This document shows positions 22,757 through 34,939 of a DNA stretch of 64,000 nt, one piece after another. The translations under genes and the position numbers were made by a program. The stretch is from Dermatophagoides farinae (Eukaryota > Arthropoda > Arachnida > Sarcoptiformes > Pyroglyphidae). Within the stretch, counting starts at the first letter, position 1. Each line of letters opens with the position of its first letter. Under the pieces are notes generated by a model. That model was not told where the DNA came from. It ran no database searches and saw only the letters and a program-made list of their open reading frames with translations. The DNA lies in contig NC_134686.1 in NCBI RefSeq assembly GCF_024713945.1, positions 520,001 to 584,000 on the forward strand, given 5' to 3'.

Positions 22757-24852
22757 AATGATGATGATGATGATGTTTGTTGTTGTTGATGATGAATTTA
22801 ATAATCAAAAAAAGATATTAATCATCAAAACTTGATGACGTATGAATATGAATTATGAATTTTTCTGTTTATTATATTATATGAACACAGTAAAAATAGA
22901 AACAAAACAAAACAACAAAAAACACCCACGTGTTTGACTATAGACAAAAAACCAGATAAAAAAAAATCATCAACATAAACGATATTTATAGTAAAAAAAA
23001 AATTTATCAGCATTTGGATTTCGATGATGTCATGGATCACAATCAAGTATTGTAAATTATCTTTATCATCATCACCATAAATAAAACAATTGTGACTCAT
23101 AAATTAATCATCACAAGATTAGGATTTACAATTGATGAAATTTTGTTTTATTTTTTCTGATGTTGCTATCCAACAGTGATGTGTTTGTATGCGTGTGTTT
23201 GGTCAATGATTTAAATCATCATCATCATTGCAATTGATTAATAATGAAATGATGAAAATAGAATGAATCAAAAAAAAAACCAAACATTTTGCCTTGTTCT
23301 GGTTTTTTTTTAATCTTTTTGTTATCATTTGTAGCTATAGTGAACATTTTAGATGAAATACATCACGAAACATATATGTATATATATATGAGCAGCACAT
23401 CTACAAACCAAACAAAACAAGATGATGATTCTATATAATGGATATCTGGTTGGCTGAAAGTAAAAAAAAAGAAGACGGAGAAAACCAAAAAAAAAAAAAA
23501 AAAAAATGAAATGAAATCATAGATAACAAGCTGAATGTGTGTGTGTTGAATAAAAAGTTTCGTCTGATAATAATCATCATCATCAAATCAGCATTAATTG
23601 TGCGTGTGTGTGTTTATTCTTGTTACCCAATTTAAATTATATGGTAAAGAATCAAAGAATATCGTGTGAATAACACACATACACACACACAAACACAATA
23701 TTCTTTATTATTACAGGAATGAAGAAAGAAAAAATTTAAATTTAGAAATAGAATTTTTCACTATTTGCTAGTTTTTGATTTTTTCTGTTCAATCCTCATT
23801 CATTCACTCACGAATAGTGATGAGTTTTTCTTGAGTTTGATTTTTTTTTTTTTTTTGGTTGAAATTAGATTCTTTGATGCAATTGTGCACACACACACAC
23901 ACACTTATACACAAAGAAAAATAATGCTTCGTCAATAGTTTTTCTCTCTGTCTTGCTGTATACACCATAGTCTTGATTTTGAAGGATTTCCAATTTTTTT
24001 CTCGTCTTTTTTTCAGATAAATTCAGATACACAATCAAATCTTTTTGTCCGTTTTATTTTGTCATTTTCATTTTCAACTTGGAATTGTTGTTGAAACAAA
24101 AAAAAAACCTATGGTTTCACTTTGCCAAATTTCCATCTCCATTACATTTAGCTATGGCAATCCAATTTGGCCATTTCATTTTATGATGATGATGGTGATG
24201 ATTTTATCAAGGTTTTCATCATCATCATCATTATCAGCATCCTGATTTTTTTTATTATCAAAAAAATAAAACATCCACATTTATTCATGTAACTGAAAAA
24301 AATTAAATTAAGCTTCTTGATTCTTGATTCTTGATGACTCAGCTCTTGTGTGTGTGTGTTAATTTTCATTTTAAATGGAATTTAATTTCATGTGTTTGAC
24401 TTTTTTTTTCTTCCTTGCGTTTACCACCATCAATATATTCTTTCATCATCAATGTTTTTGTTGTTGTTGTTGTTGTTGTTTTGATTCGACGACGACAGAC
24501 ATGACATGACATGATGATATTTGGCATTTTTTTCACGTTTGATTCTAATAGCTTGATTCTTGATTCTTGATTTTCGACAGAGGTGCAAAAAAAATCACAC
24601 ACATCACCACAACTTTATAAACAAAACAAAAAATGAAAAGGATCTGAATTTGAAAAACAAGAATTTGAAATGAAAAAATTTTTTTTTTTACACTTTTGTA
24701 GAAACAGAACGGTGTTTGTGTTTGAAATTTGATTCTCATTTCTTTCTGTCAAATCATCAAGTGTATTCAACATTTGACATATATTTAAAAAAAATCAGAT
24801 TCTAATTCTAATTTTGAAAGAAAAAAAGAAAAAATTTTTCAATAATGCTTAC
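22757..24852. other. Intron of stomatin A long forms / upstream region of the short form
   Basis: About 2.1 kb with A/T tracts, CA/GT and (ATG)n repeats, and GATTCTT tandem copies near 24311-24336 and 24551-24573. No other exon seen. The promoter of exon 1a should lie in the first few hundred bases. Confidence 0.55.
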
Positions 24853-25204
24853 AACTTGCTAATAGATAGCCAGTACTGGCCACAGTACTAGTTTTTTTCG
24901 ATGAATTAGCCGCTGAATAACAATCATCTGCTCTCAATGTACAATCATCGATTGAATGAAGTTGTGGTTGTCGCTGTGATTGTGATGATGATGATAACAC
25001 TGGTGGCGGCAGCGGTGGTGGTGGTGGCGGTGGTAACATTTGAATTGATGTTGATTGTTTTATCGTCGATGATGATGGTGGTGATGAAATTGGTCGTTTA
25101 GTAGTAATTTCAATCATTTCATTATCATTATTAACAACAACACTACCGGCAAAAGTTGATTGCTGTTGTTCATCATTATAAGTAGTAGAAAATTCTTTTT
25201 CCAT
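24853..25204 (-). CDS. Alternative first coding exon (1b) of stomatin gene A
   Basis: ATG at 25204 opens 117 codons plus 1 nt, ending at a strong GTAAGC donor. Phase 1 matches the shared acceptor at 22504-22505. The peptide is disordered and has a long proline run near residues 56-67. It carries no hydrophobic segment, so the membrane hairpin would come from the shared second exon. It reads as a cytosolic N-terminal extension of the stomatin domain. It has no stop-terminated gene of its own other than a TGA a few codons past the donor. Confidence 0.65.
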
Positions 25205-26268
25205 CGTTATTAGTCAGTAATTAAAATGTAAAAAAAAACTGAATACCAACACTATGAAAATTTTTTGAATCAGAATCAGAATCAGAATAAAACACATTCA
25301 TCAGTCAATGAATTCTCATACCCTGTGTGTAGTGTTTTTATATTTATATGTAGGGGAGAAAACCAAAAAAAAAAAAAAAAAAAAAAACCACAAACCAACC
25401 AACATGTAAATCAAAAATGGAAAAAACTCCCACCAAAAAAAAAACTTGAGTATTTTTTTTTCGCTAAATTTTCATTTTCTGTTAAGACGACCCCATCATC
25501 GTTGTATACATTATTTTCAATGCAAAGTAATGAATGAAAAAAAAAGACAAACAACAACAACAACAACAACGTTCACATTTTATTCTCATTCATGGTTCTT
25601 GTTGTGGTAACCACCGTTACACATGATGATTATCATTATCAAACTCATAATCATAACCATCATCATCATCATTGTCGTCGTCGTTGTCGTTGTCGTTGTT
25701 TTCTCATACAGCTTCCGTCATATATTTACTACTTGTGTGTGTGTGTGTGTGTGTGTATGAGTGATGGTAGATAATTTTTGATATATTCTAAATTGAAAAA
25801 AAAATATGAGAGAGAACAAAAAAAAAATCGACATCGTCGTCTTGTTTTTGTTTGTCGTCTAATTTTTTTTTTGCCATTTATATATCATATGACTATATAT
25901 ATATTGCATAATAATAATCTAAGAATATAGAATTTGAATTGAAATTTGAATCATCATCATCATCATCATCATCCATATTATAGAAAATGTGAATGAACAT
26001 TGTTTGATCTTTATCGTTACCATGAACGGTTAAATAAATAAAACAGTGAATAGAAAACAGAATATTCTTATGCTCATCGGAATCAAAAAAAAAAAAAAAA
26101 AAACAAACGAGGATTGTTTGATTTGAAACATGTGGATATCGATTTTTTTTTTTTGTTGGCCTTGGTAGATACCAAGAATTATTATTATGAATGAAAAATA
26201 GAAATTTGGTGCAGGCAAAATCGATCAAATCAAATTGAAAAAATAGCAAAATAATTGATTCCACATAC
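25205..26268. other. Intron between alternative first exons 1c and 1b of stomatin A
   Basis: About 1.1 kb of microsatellites (GT near 25734-25756, ATG near 25952-25972) and A/T tracts; it should hold the exon 1b promoter. Confidence 0.5.
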
Positions 26269-26605
26269 TTGTAATGATTTCTTCCATATGATGATTAACA
26301 ATTGGTGGCCGTATCAATTCCACAGGTAATGGTGGTGTTGGCCGTTTATTCAATGATTTTCGATTAATCGCATGTTGTTGTTGTTGTTGTTGTTGTTTAA
26401 TAATCGGTGTTGTTGGCTGATTATATACAGTTTTCACTGTTGTCATTGGATTAATACGAAACGACGATTGTTGTTGTTGTTGTTGTTGTTGATCATCAAC
26501 AACAATTTCAACAACATTATCATCAATGGTCACTGGTGTTTGTTGCTGTTGTTGATCGGATAATTCCATTTTTTTTCTTTCGTTGAAAAATTCTGTTGTT
26601 TTCAT
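26269..26605 (-). CDS. Alternative first coding exon (1c) of stomatin gene A
   Basis: ATG at 26605 (or the better-placed ATG at 26569) opens a Gln-rich frame ending in phase 1 at donor GTATGT after ...MEEIIT. It would splice over 3.7 kb to the acceptor at 22504-22505, the same one used by exons 1a and 1b. Poly-Gln tracts and the motif RPTPPLPVELIRPP stand out. As with 1b, the frame runs on only a few residues past the donor. Confidence 0.6.
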
Positions 26606-27417
26606 CCACTAAATGTTCAATACATCAATTCTCGAAATAAAATGATCATATGAATTTGGATAAATTCATTTTTGTTTTTGCAAAAATTCTCACTGGGGCG
26701 AAAAAAAAATTATTGTTTGTGAAATAAAAAAAAAATTATATTCGACAAATCAAATCAATCATCAAACGATGAACGTTTTTAATATTACGTCAAAAAAATA
26801 AAAATAAAAAAAAAATTTGTAGAAAAATCTGAACATGACAACAGAATCAATTTTGATGCACTTATATAAGTCTGGAATACATTTAAATTTATAAAAATAT
26901 TTATTTCTTCTTTTCAATGAATTTATTCGTGAAACGAAACCAAAAAAAAAAAAAAATCAAATCGCATTGTATTATTGCCTTCTCACAATGTTTATGGTTT
27001 AAATTCTTTCCATGTGTTTGTCTGTGTGTGTGTGTGTGTTTATATTAACCGAGAGAGAGAGAAAAAAAAATTCGCGCTTTACGTTTTTTTCTTGTTGTTG
27101 TTGTTGTTGAAATTTTGTTTACCCTGGTTATATCATCATCATCATCATCATCATCATCGTGAATAATCAATACCAATGATTTAATGTGATGGTTTTTAAA
27201 AATCAGACGGCAATGTTATGACCTAATAAATCTTAAATGAAGAATTTTTTTTTTATTTTTATTTTTAACATGACAGAATCTATTGTATTCTAATTCTATT
27301 GGATGATCGGATCGGATCGTATCCGATCAGTAGGAAAAAAACTAAATGGTTACATGAAATGAAAATCTCTTTATTCAATATACAAATGTGTATTGGTATT
27401 GATCCAATTTTAATCAA
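26606..27417. other. Spacer between TMEM186 and stomatin A
   Basis: About 800 bp of A/T tracts with (GT)n, (TTG)n and (ATC)n repeats; no gene seen. Confidence 0.6.
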
Positions 27418-28164
27418 TCAAATGGTGCCGAAAACATTGGCAAATTTTTCAACATCTAAAATGCCACCATATTTTAAACATATGTACAATGAATCTTTCA
27501 ATTCATTTTGATCCATTGGTGAAACACGTAATAACAAGTCGTTTAGATTTGCATTCGAATCGGATAATAGTAATAAATTATCACGTGGAAGAATCTTTTC
27601 AACACGATTACCAAAAAATGTTAGATGTGATATTCGAACAAGATTTTTTTCCGGCGATACATAGATGGAGCCAATTAGACGACGAAAAATTTGTCCAAAT
27701 CCATATAATAATGTCAAAGAAAATGCTGATATACCGGTCATCATCATCAAATCTGATGTATTGTATGATTCTAAAATAAATTCAAAAGATCGTTAGATTA
27801 TGATGAAATAATTTCCAATGATAGATTATTAACCTGCACCAATAAAATAACTAGCTGGTAAAATGGTTGTCATCATTATGGTCATATGAAGTTTTGCACG
27901 TGAAATTATTCTACATGGCACAATATATGGAAATCTATAGATTGGAATCCATTCTCCTAGATCATCGGCTGGAGTTCTATTTGACTTTTTTCGTTTCGTT
28001 TGAAAGATGTTATCATTATTATTATGCGATGTCTGATGTAACAAACGACAATGTTGAATGATTCGAATTGGTCGCGTTGGACATGATGATGATGATGGAT
28101 GCCATTTTGCAAAATTATGTAATCTGAAAATCTTGTTTTTTAATGATAAATAAATCGAATACAA
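27418..28164 (-). CDS. TMEM186: TMEM186 (mitochondrial complex I assembly factor)
   Basis: Exon 1 runs to 27834 and exon 2 is 27770-27418 (63-bp phase-1 intron, GTTAAT to TTTTAG). The product is about 227 residues, close to the family length. The diagnostic family block is present: WIPIYRFPYIVPCRIISRAKL, a transmembrane segment, then TGISAFSLTLLYGFGQIFRRLIG and ISHLTFFGNR, ending LKYGGILDVEKFANVFG. TMEM186 is an inner-membrane member of the MCIA complex that assembles respiratory complex I. The basic, Ser-rich N-terminus fits a mitochondrial presequence. Anomaly: the open frame starts at a TTG (28164) with an in-frame stop a few codons upstream and no ATG before the conserved block. An ATG lies in another frame at 28202-28200, so a one-base frame error or an unseen 5' exon is likely. 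Confidence 0.82.
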
Positions 28165-28892
28165 TACTCTATAATTTTGCTTACTTTATTCGAAAAATTC
28201 ATCGATTTTTTTTTTGAAAAATTTGCTTTGTTTACATAATAAAATTGTTCTTCAAAAAAAAAACAAAACAAAACATGTGACTTTTAAAAAGGTCTATCCA
28301 AAAAGCATGTATTCAACGAAAGAAAAAAGATTTATATGATTTTGAATTCATCAAGAATTTGAATTTAAAATCAAAGATTTATGGATTTTTATCCAAGAAT
28401 AATTCATCATTTATCATTCTACTTGTCAGATTTGAATATTTCGAAAAATTATTAGAATTCTATCCATTAGATAGCTGATGATGATGATGATAATGATGGA
28501 TCGGAAAAAGGTCAAAATTCTAAATTTAATCCACACACGCACTCACAATTCGCCTCTTTATTATAATTTGCGTGGAATATGAATGTTCTAGTTTTTTTTC
28601 CTCTATTCTGTTCATTTGTTCATCCATCTCAATTAAATTCTCTGTTGTTTTCAACTTTGAAGATATCATCATCATCATCATCATCGTTTCCATTCTTCAC
28701 ACACACACACAAGTCACTCAGCCAACAAAAATGAAAAACAAAAAAAAATTCATATTTCACATATATTGATATACTGTAATAGTCATTCATTGTATAGTTG
28801 AATGCAGCAAATAGAACGAGACCAAAAATAAAATACAAAAAAAAAATTCGGAAAAATCAAAAGAATCTCTTGATACAATAATAACAAAAAAA

Positions 28893-28927
<35 letters not shown>

Positions 28928-29537
28928 CAAGCCATAGAAAAGTTGGTGGGTGTTATAAAGATGAAAATGTGCGATGATCTAATGCTTGTTTGATGTGTTG
29001 ATATTTATATCCATGTGTACATTCTATTTAAAAGTCGGTCGGTCGGTCGGTCGATTATTTATTTGTTTCAAATGATCAAGTTTTTCAAAACCATTCTTGT
29101 GTTTTGATCAACAACGTGGATATAATTTTGTTTCAATTTTTGTTTTTATTATTTTAAACGATGTTATTAATTGATTGTAAATGTCTACAACAACAACAAC
29201 AACAACAAAAAAACGTTTATCACACATATGAATTGGTTGCTGTTTGATTGAGTGTGTGTGTGTGTGTGTCGAACAATTTTTATTCTCTCTTACTGTTTTC
29301 GTTATTTAAAATCGAGAGAATCGATTCCTGGCAACAAGAATCAAAAACAAGCACACAAACACACACACACACACACACACATGCTAAGTGTACAAGAAAA
29401 GTAGTAATGACGAGAATGAAATATATGCGAAACATTCTTGTTATAAACATCGATTAATTATTATCAACTATGAACAAATTGCATATATGCGTGAAAAAAA
29501 AAGATTTCGTTTGTTTCATATATCATTGGGAAAAAAA
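28165..29537. other. Spacer between TMEM186 and stomatin B
   Basis: About 1.4 kb between divergent genes. It holds a (GA)n run at 28896-28924, a (GGTC)n run near 29036-29052 and (CA)n at 29359-29381. No gene seen; the stomatin B promoter should be here. Confidence 0.6.
28896..28924. repeat. (GA)n microsatellite
   Basis: An uninterrupted GA run of about 29 bp. Confidence 0.9.
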
Positions 29538-31685
29538 ATGTCTTCAGATTTATATCGTGATTATTCACAGGAAATTCTACAAAGACCATTACCGAAATTA
29601 GAACCACCACCAGAACATTTATTTCATAAAGAAGATTTAAATCCAATGCCAATGGCCACCATGGTTGAACGGCAACCACCATTATCATCATCATCATCAT
29701 CGACAATTCATGTTCATCATCAGCCATCAGGTTTTAATGGTAATGTTGAAGATCGTAAACAGCTTTGGAGAGCTAATGTTAATTCAGCAATATCAGGTAA
29801 TTGAAAGAATTTGTAAATTTTTTTTATTTTATTTTCATAAAATGAATTTAGTTTGCATATTATCATTACGACGAAATACAATACAATCATTAAATTTAGT
29901 TAAACGTTTAAGTTCATTACCGAGTATCAATATCTGTTTGATGGCACGATAATCACTGACCCATATAGAAATTTTTGTGAAACATGAAATTCTCATAGAA
30001 AATACAATACCACATATTTGATCCATAATTTCCGGTTTAAATATCGATCCTAACATTGCCATAATAATTTTATACCAAATTTCATTAATAACTGAATCAT
30101 AATTATCTTGAGATTTTTGTAATATAAAAATCCATTGTCCACCATTCATATTGGCCGGATCTTCCCACATTGGTTTGATACCTTTCTTGAAAAGTGCATA
30201 ATCTTGATTAATTCGTACCATTGATGGACTACGTTGTTTGGCAAAAAACATCCAAAATGATTCAATAGTATCGATTTCAACCAATGTTCGTTGACAATCC
30301 ATCCATTTTTTTGTCGAACGTCTTCTAGCACGTCTATAATGCCAAAATACCCAACAATGTTCTAATGGATGTAGCGATAATCGTGATTTGATTGATAAAA
30401 AACGTTGTTCATTCTTTACATCATCATCATCGTTATTATTATTCTCAGTTTCAGCTACAAGACGATCTTTTGGTTCCATTTCGATCTCGATTGGAAACAA
30501 CAAATCGAATTGTGGTCTAAAAACGAACAAATAAATATTCGATTGAAATTAATTCTTAAAAATTATTTTTGTTCTAAATTGTTGTTTTTTGTTCTAATTT
30601 AATTACCTCAAAAAAAACAGGAACCATTGGTGCCAATCCAGGAATGTGTGCATTTCTATTGACAATCATTTCAATCATAATGATTGCCATTACATTACCA
30701 TTTTCATTGTTTTTATGCATAAAAGTTGTACAAGAATATGAACGTGCTGTCATATTTCGTTTAGGACGTTTATCAAAAGGTTCTGGTTCAAAAGGACCGG
30801 GTATTTTTTTCATCATTCCCTGTATTGATTCGTATCGAAAAGTTGATCTTCGAACAGTATCGTTTGATGTACCACCACAAGAGGTAAGAAATCGCTGAAT
30901 TGTTAATTAAAAATTGATGATCATTAATTTGTTTTTCTCATAGATTTTATCCCGCGATTCGGTTACTGTTTCAGTGGATGCCGTAGTTTATTTTCGTATC
31001 AGTAATGCCACTGTGGCTGTTTCGAATGTCGAAGATTATGGACGTTCAACTCGATTATTGGCTGCAACAACATTGAGAAATGTTTTGGGTAATTAAACAA
31101 ATTTTGATATTTTGATCGCTTACCAACCTAATACTTGTTGAACAGGTACCAAAGATTTATCACAAATTTTAAGTGAACGTGAATCAATTTCTCATATAAT
31201 GCAAAGTTCATTGGATGAAGCTACCGATCCTTGGGGTGTTAAAGTTGAACGTGTTGAAATCAAAGACGTACGATTACCGGTTCAATTACAACGTGCAATG
31301 GCAGCCGAAGCAGAAGCGGCACGTGAAGCAAGAGCCAAAGTTATTGCAGCTGAAGGCGAACAACGAGCTTCAAAGGCATTGAAACAAGCAGCAGATATTA
31401 TGATGGATAGTCCAGCCGCATTACAGCTTCGTTATTTGCAGACATTGAGTTCGATTGCTGGTGAAAAGAATTCGACTATCGTTTTTCCGGTATTTTTGTT
31501 TTGAATACTCAAATTGATTCAATTAATAATTCATTCTTCATTATAAGATTCCAATGGAATTATTTCACGGTTTCATCCATCATCATCAACAACGACATCA
31601 ACATCCAAATCCAAATGATGATGATAATTATGATCAACGACAAGACATTCAATTGCCAACAGAATCAATGACATTGCCAGCATAA
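29538..31685 (+). CDS. Stomatin-like protein, gene B
   Basis: Five exons: 29538-29796, 30621-30883, 30944-31088, 31146-31489 and 31548-31685; intron phases 1, 0, 1, 0, identical to gene A; 382 residues. The N-terminal exon gives an 86-residue cytosolic region with a Pro/Glu segment and a Ser run. The membrane hairpin (MCAFLLTIISIIMIAITLPFS) and a complete SPFH domain follow, then a longer C-terminus rich in His, Gln, Asp and Asn (from GFIHHHQQ). Exon 3, the first half of exon 4 and introns 2-3 are nearly identical in DNA to gene A. Exon 1, the last exon and the last intron are unrelated. The 824-bp first intron contains a 4EHP gene on the other strand. The link from exon 1 to exon 2 rests on the phase-1 donor (GTAATT) and acceptor match. 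Confidence 0.85.
29835..30479 (-). CDS. eIF4E2: eIF4E-family cap-binding protein, 4EHP (eIF4E2) class
   Basis: An intronless frame of 214 residues from ATG 30479, whose start context has G at -3 and G at +4. The fold markers are HPLEHCWVFWHY, IESFWMFF, LFKKGIKPMWEDPANMNGGQW and EIMDQICGIVFSMRI. The GIKPMWED-ANxNGG form is typical of 4EHP rather than eIF4E1. 4EHP binds the mRNA cap without recruiting eIF4G well and so represses translation. Cap-stacking Trp (HCW and PMW) and the following Glu are present. The position that is Tyr in vertebrate 4EHP is Trp here. A good acceptor (CGTTTTTAG) lies about 35 bp upstream of the ATG, so a 5' exon exists that may be non-coding or add residues. The gene lies wholly inside intron 1 of stomatin B, antisense to it. 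Confidence 0.88.
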   Translation of the reverse strand: MEPKDRLVAETENNNNDDDDVKNEQRFLSIKSRLSLHPLEHCWVFWHYRRARRRSTKKWMDCQRTLVEIDTIESFWMFFAKQRSPSMVRINQDYALFKKGIKPMWEDPANMNGGQWIFILQKSQDNYDSVINEIWYKIIMAMLGSIFKPEIMDQICGIVFSMRISCFTKISIWVSDYRAIKQILILGNELKRLTKFNDCIVFRRNDNMQTKFIL

Positions 31686-32114
31686 TCAAAAATTCACTAT
31701 TGACGCGATAAAATTTACTGCTTAGAAATCTGAAAATTTTTTCATCAACAACTTACCATTGAGGTGGAATCAAAGAAAAAAAAAACACCATCAAATCATC
31801 AGATTAGATTTTATTTCGATGACTTGATTTGATTCAAGTTCTCATTTTTTTAATTGATGTCAATCGAACGAAAATTCGAGCAAACAACAACAGCCACATC
31901 ACGGTTTTTATGAAAATTCGAAATTTAGATAGCAACGCCACCGCGTATAAATTGTCTGGTGGTTTCCGTGGTGTGTGAGCATTTCAACTTTTCTGAGTGT
32001 ATGTGTCTGTGCTCTCTTTGTGTGTGTGTTTGTTAATTTTCAATTGTTACCTTTTTTTCTGTTTTGTTTCATTATTGATTTTTGAATTTATTAATTTAAA
32101 AAAATTTATCAAAA
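31686..32114. other. Spacer and likely promoter of the Tudor gene
   Basis: About 430 bp between two co-directional genes. A TATAAA lies near 31944 in locally GC-richer sequence, about 170 bp before the Tudor start codon; promoter use is inferred. Confidence 0.45.
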
Positions 32115-33033
32115 ATGGAAATTTATTATCAACAAATGCGTTCAGATGAAATTTCCAAAATCATCGATGATATACGTGATAAAAAACAATACCGAAATTC
32201 GACTAATGTTAATCGCCAATGTTCAATAACATTAAATTATGGCCGCTCAAATTCTATTGATCCGAAAGAAATTATTGATCAACTTTATGGATCCAATAAC
32301 AATAATAATAATATTGATGACAACAACAATAATCCTACTGAAAAACAATTAGATTTTGATGATAATGTTGAAATTCCACAAGTGAATATTGATCTTGGCG
32401 ATGACGTAATCATTGGCGAAATCAGTACTCCATGTAATTTTTATTTGATCAAAAATAATCCAAAAATTGTTGCCACTTTCAAAGAATTTGAAGAAAAACT
32501 TGATCAATTTTATGAAAATGAAAAACATCGATTTCAATTGATTGATTTTAATGCCACTTCGATTGAAAATAATCGTTACGGTGTTGCCAAAAATCCTGTT
32601 GAACCTCATCGATGGTCTAGAATTCAGGTGGTTAATCATTCCGATCAATCATCCAGTCAATGTTTTTTTCTTGATCATGGCCTTTTAACGCCAATTAATA
32701 CGGATCAAATCTTTAAACTTGATAATCGTTTCAAAAATTATCCAGCACGTTCATTTAAAGCTGCATTATCAGGTATTATAAATAAAATGTAAAATTAATT
32801 TGGGTTTGAATTTGACTGGTTTTTTTTGTTGTGTGTATATAGGTGTATCACCAAAATCAGAATTCTGGTCACTTGCTGAAACCTCATTTTTTGAATCCAT
32901 ATCCAAAGATAAAGAATTGATTATCATACCTTTGAATGTTATTGATAATGATCGTCATGAATGTTACCTCTTGGATGGTGAAGTTGATATCAATACAGAA
33001 ATTGAAAATTTCATTCTTGGTAGCTGTTCGTAA
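32115..33033 (+). CDS. Single Tudor-domain protein
   Basis: Two exons, 32115-32772 and 32843-33033 (70-bp phase-1 intron, GTATTA to ATATAG); 282 residues. The first ~95 residues are acidic and Asn-rich. The extended Tudor-type domain follows: TPCNFYLIKNN, a spacer helix (FKEFEEKLDQFYENE), then GVAKNPVEPHRWSRIQVVNH, CFFLDHGLLTPINTDQIFKLDNRF and YPARSFKAALSGVSP. Such domains bind methyl-arginine ligands and are common in piRNA and germ-granule proteins. The canonical Asp-Tyr-Gly is Asp-His-Gly here, which changes one wall of the usual aromatic cage. No KH or helicase domain is seen, so the exact orthologue is unclear. Start ATG is in good context (AAAA before ATGG). Confidence 0.8.
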
Positions 33034-34908
33034 AAAAAAAACATTCACCATCAGTCTTTATTTTCGAAATTCATTTGATTCTCAAAATACTTTTCATCTA
33101 CTACTGATGAATGAATCTGGTCCTTATCTTGTTTTTGTTTCATTTATCGTTGATTCATTCGTCGTTATACTCAACCCATTTTTGTTTGTTTGTTTTTGTT
33201 TTCATATAATCCTCACACATACCATATGCACAGATATACAAATTGATAAAAACTTTATATGTTATTCAATCTAATTTGATATATAATCATAATTCATCCT
33301 GTCACTTACACACGAACTTATAGTAGTTATGAGAAACAAATTACAAATTATCTTCCACTCACACACACATTTTTTTCTTTTTGTTACAATGGTAACCTGG
33401 TTAATAATCTTAATCAGATTATTATCAATGAATAAATAAATAAAAAAATTGGATTTCATTTTCATTTCTGAATTTTTCTGTTCTGTTCCATTCTCCCATT
33501 CTCTCTCTCTCTTCATCTACTTGCATAAGTTTAGATTTCGATGAGAAAAAGAGAAATTTTCTTTTCTTTTTTCTCAGTGTTTTGTGTATGTGTGTGTGTG
33601 GTGCAAATGATGAATCCAACACGGTGAATTGCCTTGGAAACACGAGAAAAATAACGTACTTGCAACAACAGGTATAACAGTGAATAGACGACGACTTTCT
33701 CTCTGAAAAAAAAAACAAGAAAACTTTTTCTTGTTGGCTGTTTCTTCATTCATTCGATGGCAATGACGACGATGTGATGAAAATGTTTTCATATATGAAC
33801 ATTGAAATGGACATTTGAAAAATCATGTTGCTACAAATATGACCAGTATGAATGTATGAACACACACACACACACACACGATAAATTGAAATTTTTTTTC
33901 ATCATTATTATTTTGTGATCATGTGTGGCTCCAAGTGTTTGTTGTGTGTTGGTGTTGTTGTTGTTCCAATTGGAACTTTGTGTTCTTGAAAAAAAAACTT
34001 GCAGTGGATTTTTCTTTTTCTTTTTTTTTCGTTTTGTTTAACTTATCACTGATTATCATCATCATCAAATGTTTATTATTCAAATCTGTTGCTCATCATC
34101 AACATCATAATCTTTCTGTCTTTCCATCAAGCGATTATCTTGCTTTTCAACTTTTGACCATCTGTGGTTAAGATTTTTTTTTGTTTTTTTTTTGTTTTTG
34201 AAAATTGTCAAATTTGATTTTCTTCATTTTTTTTTCGGGACAAGATTTCTTGTTTGAGATTAGATTCAGTTTGACCATAACTGATGCTACGCCGGAAAAC
34301 TTTTCAATGTTCATCATGTGAAAAAGTAAGATTTTTGAATGTTTTGTTTTCTTTTTAATTTTACTTTTTTTTAACTTGAGTTGATGATTGATTTTGTTCT
34401 TCAACATTTGAAAATTATTCATCCATGATTTTTTTGTTTTTTTTCCATCATCATCATCATCATCATCATGATGTTTATGCGCATTTGTGTGATGATTGAT
34501 TGCCAAAACATTGATATGGTTGACATTGAAAACATTTTCAAACAATGGTGAGAAAAAAAAGAATTGAATTCGTGAATGATTATTAATGAATCAAATAAAT
34601 AAATCGATATATATCTGATATACATATATCCATAAATCCATAATTAGACTTGTAGATTATTATTACATAAAAAAAATGTCTATGGTTTCGTTGTTCTGTT
34701 CTTTTAAAGTTTTTTTTTCTCATTTGCTGGCTCATAAACACGCGTTCATCATCATCATCATCATCATCAGCATCATTTTTTCTTTTGACCGTTTATTCCA
34801 AAGATGTGAAAAATCCTTGAACAACTTGTTTCCATCATCATCATCATCGTTTCTTTTCTCTTTTGAAGATAATAAATAAATAAAATAGACATTCGTGTGC
34901 TTGTGGTT

Positions 34909-34939
<31 letters not shown>

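Noticed and set aside
24839-25204. Minus-strand 121-residue ORF as a stand-alone gene
   Set aside because: It has a strong phase-1 donor just before its stop and matches the stomatin A acceptor, so it reads better as an alternative first exon.
26225-26605. Gln-rich minus-strand ORF as a stand-alone gene
   Set aside because: The tail after the GTATGT donor is not protein-like, and the phase fits stomatin A exon 2.
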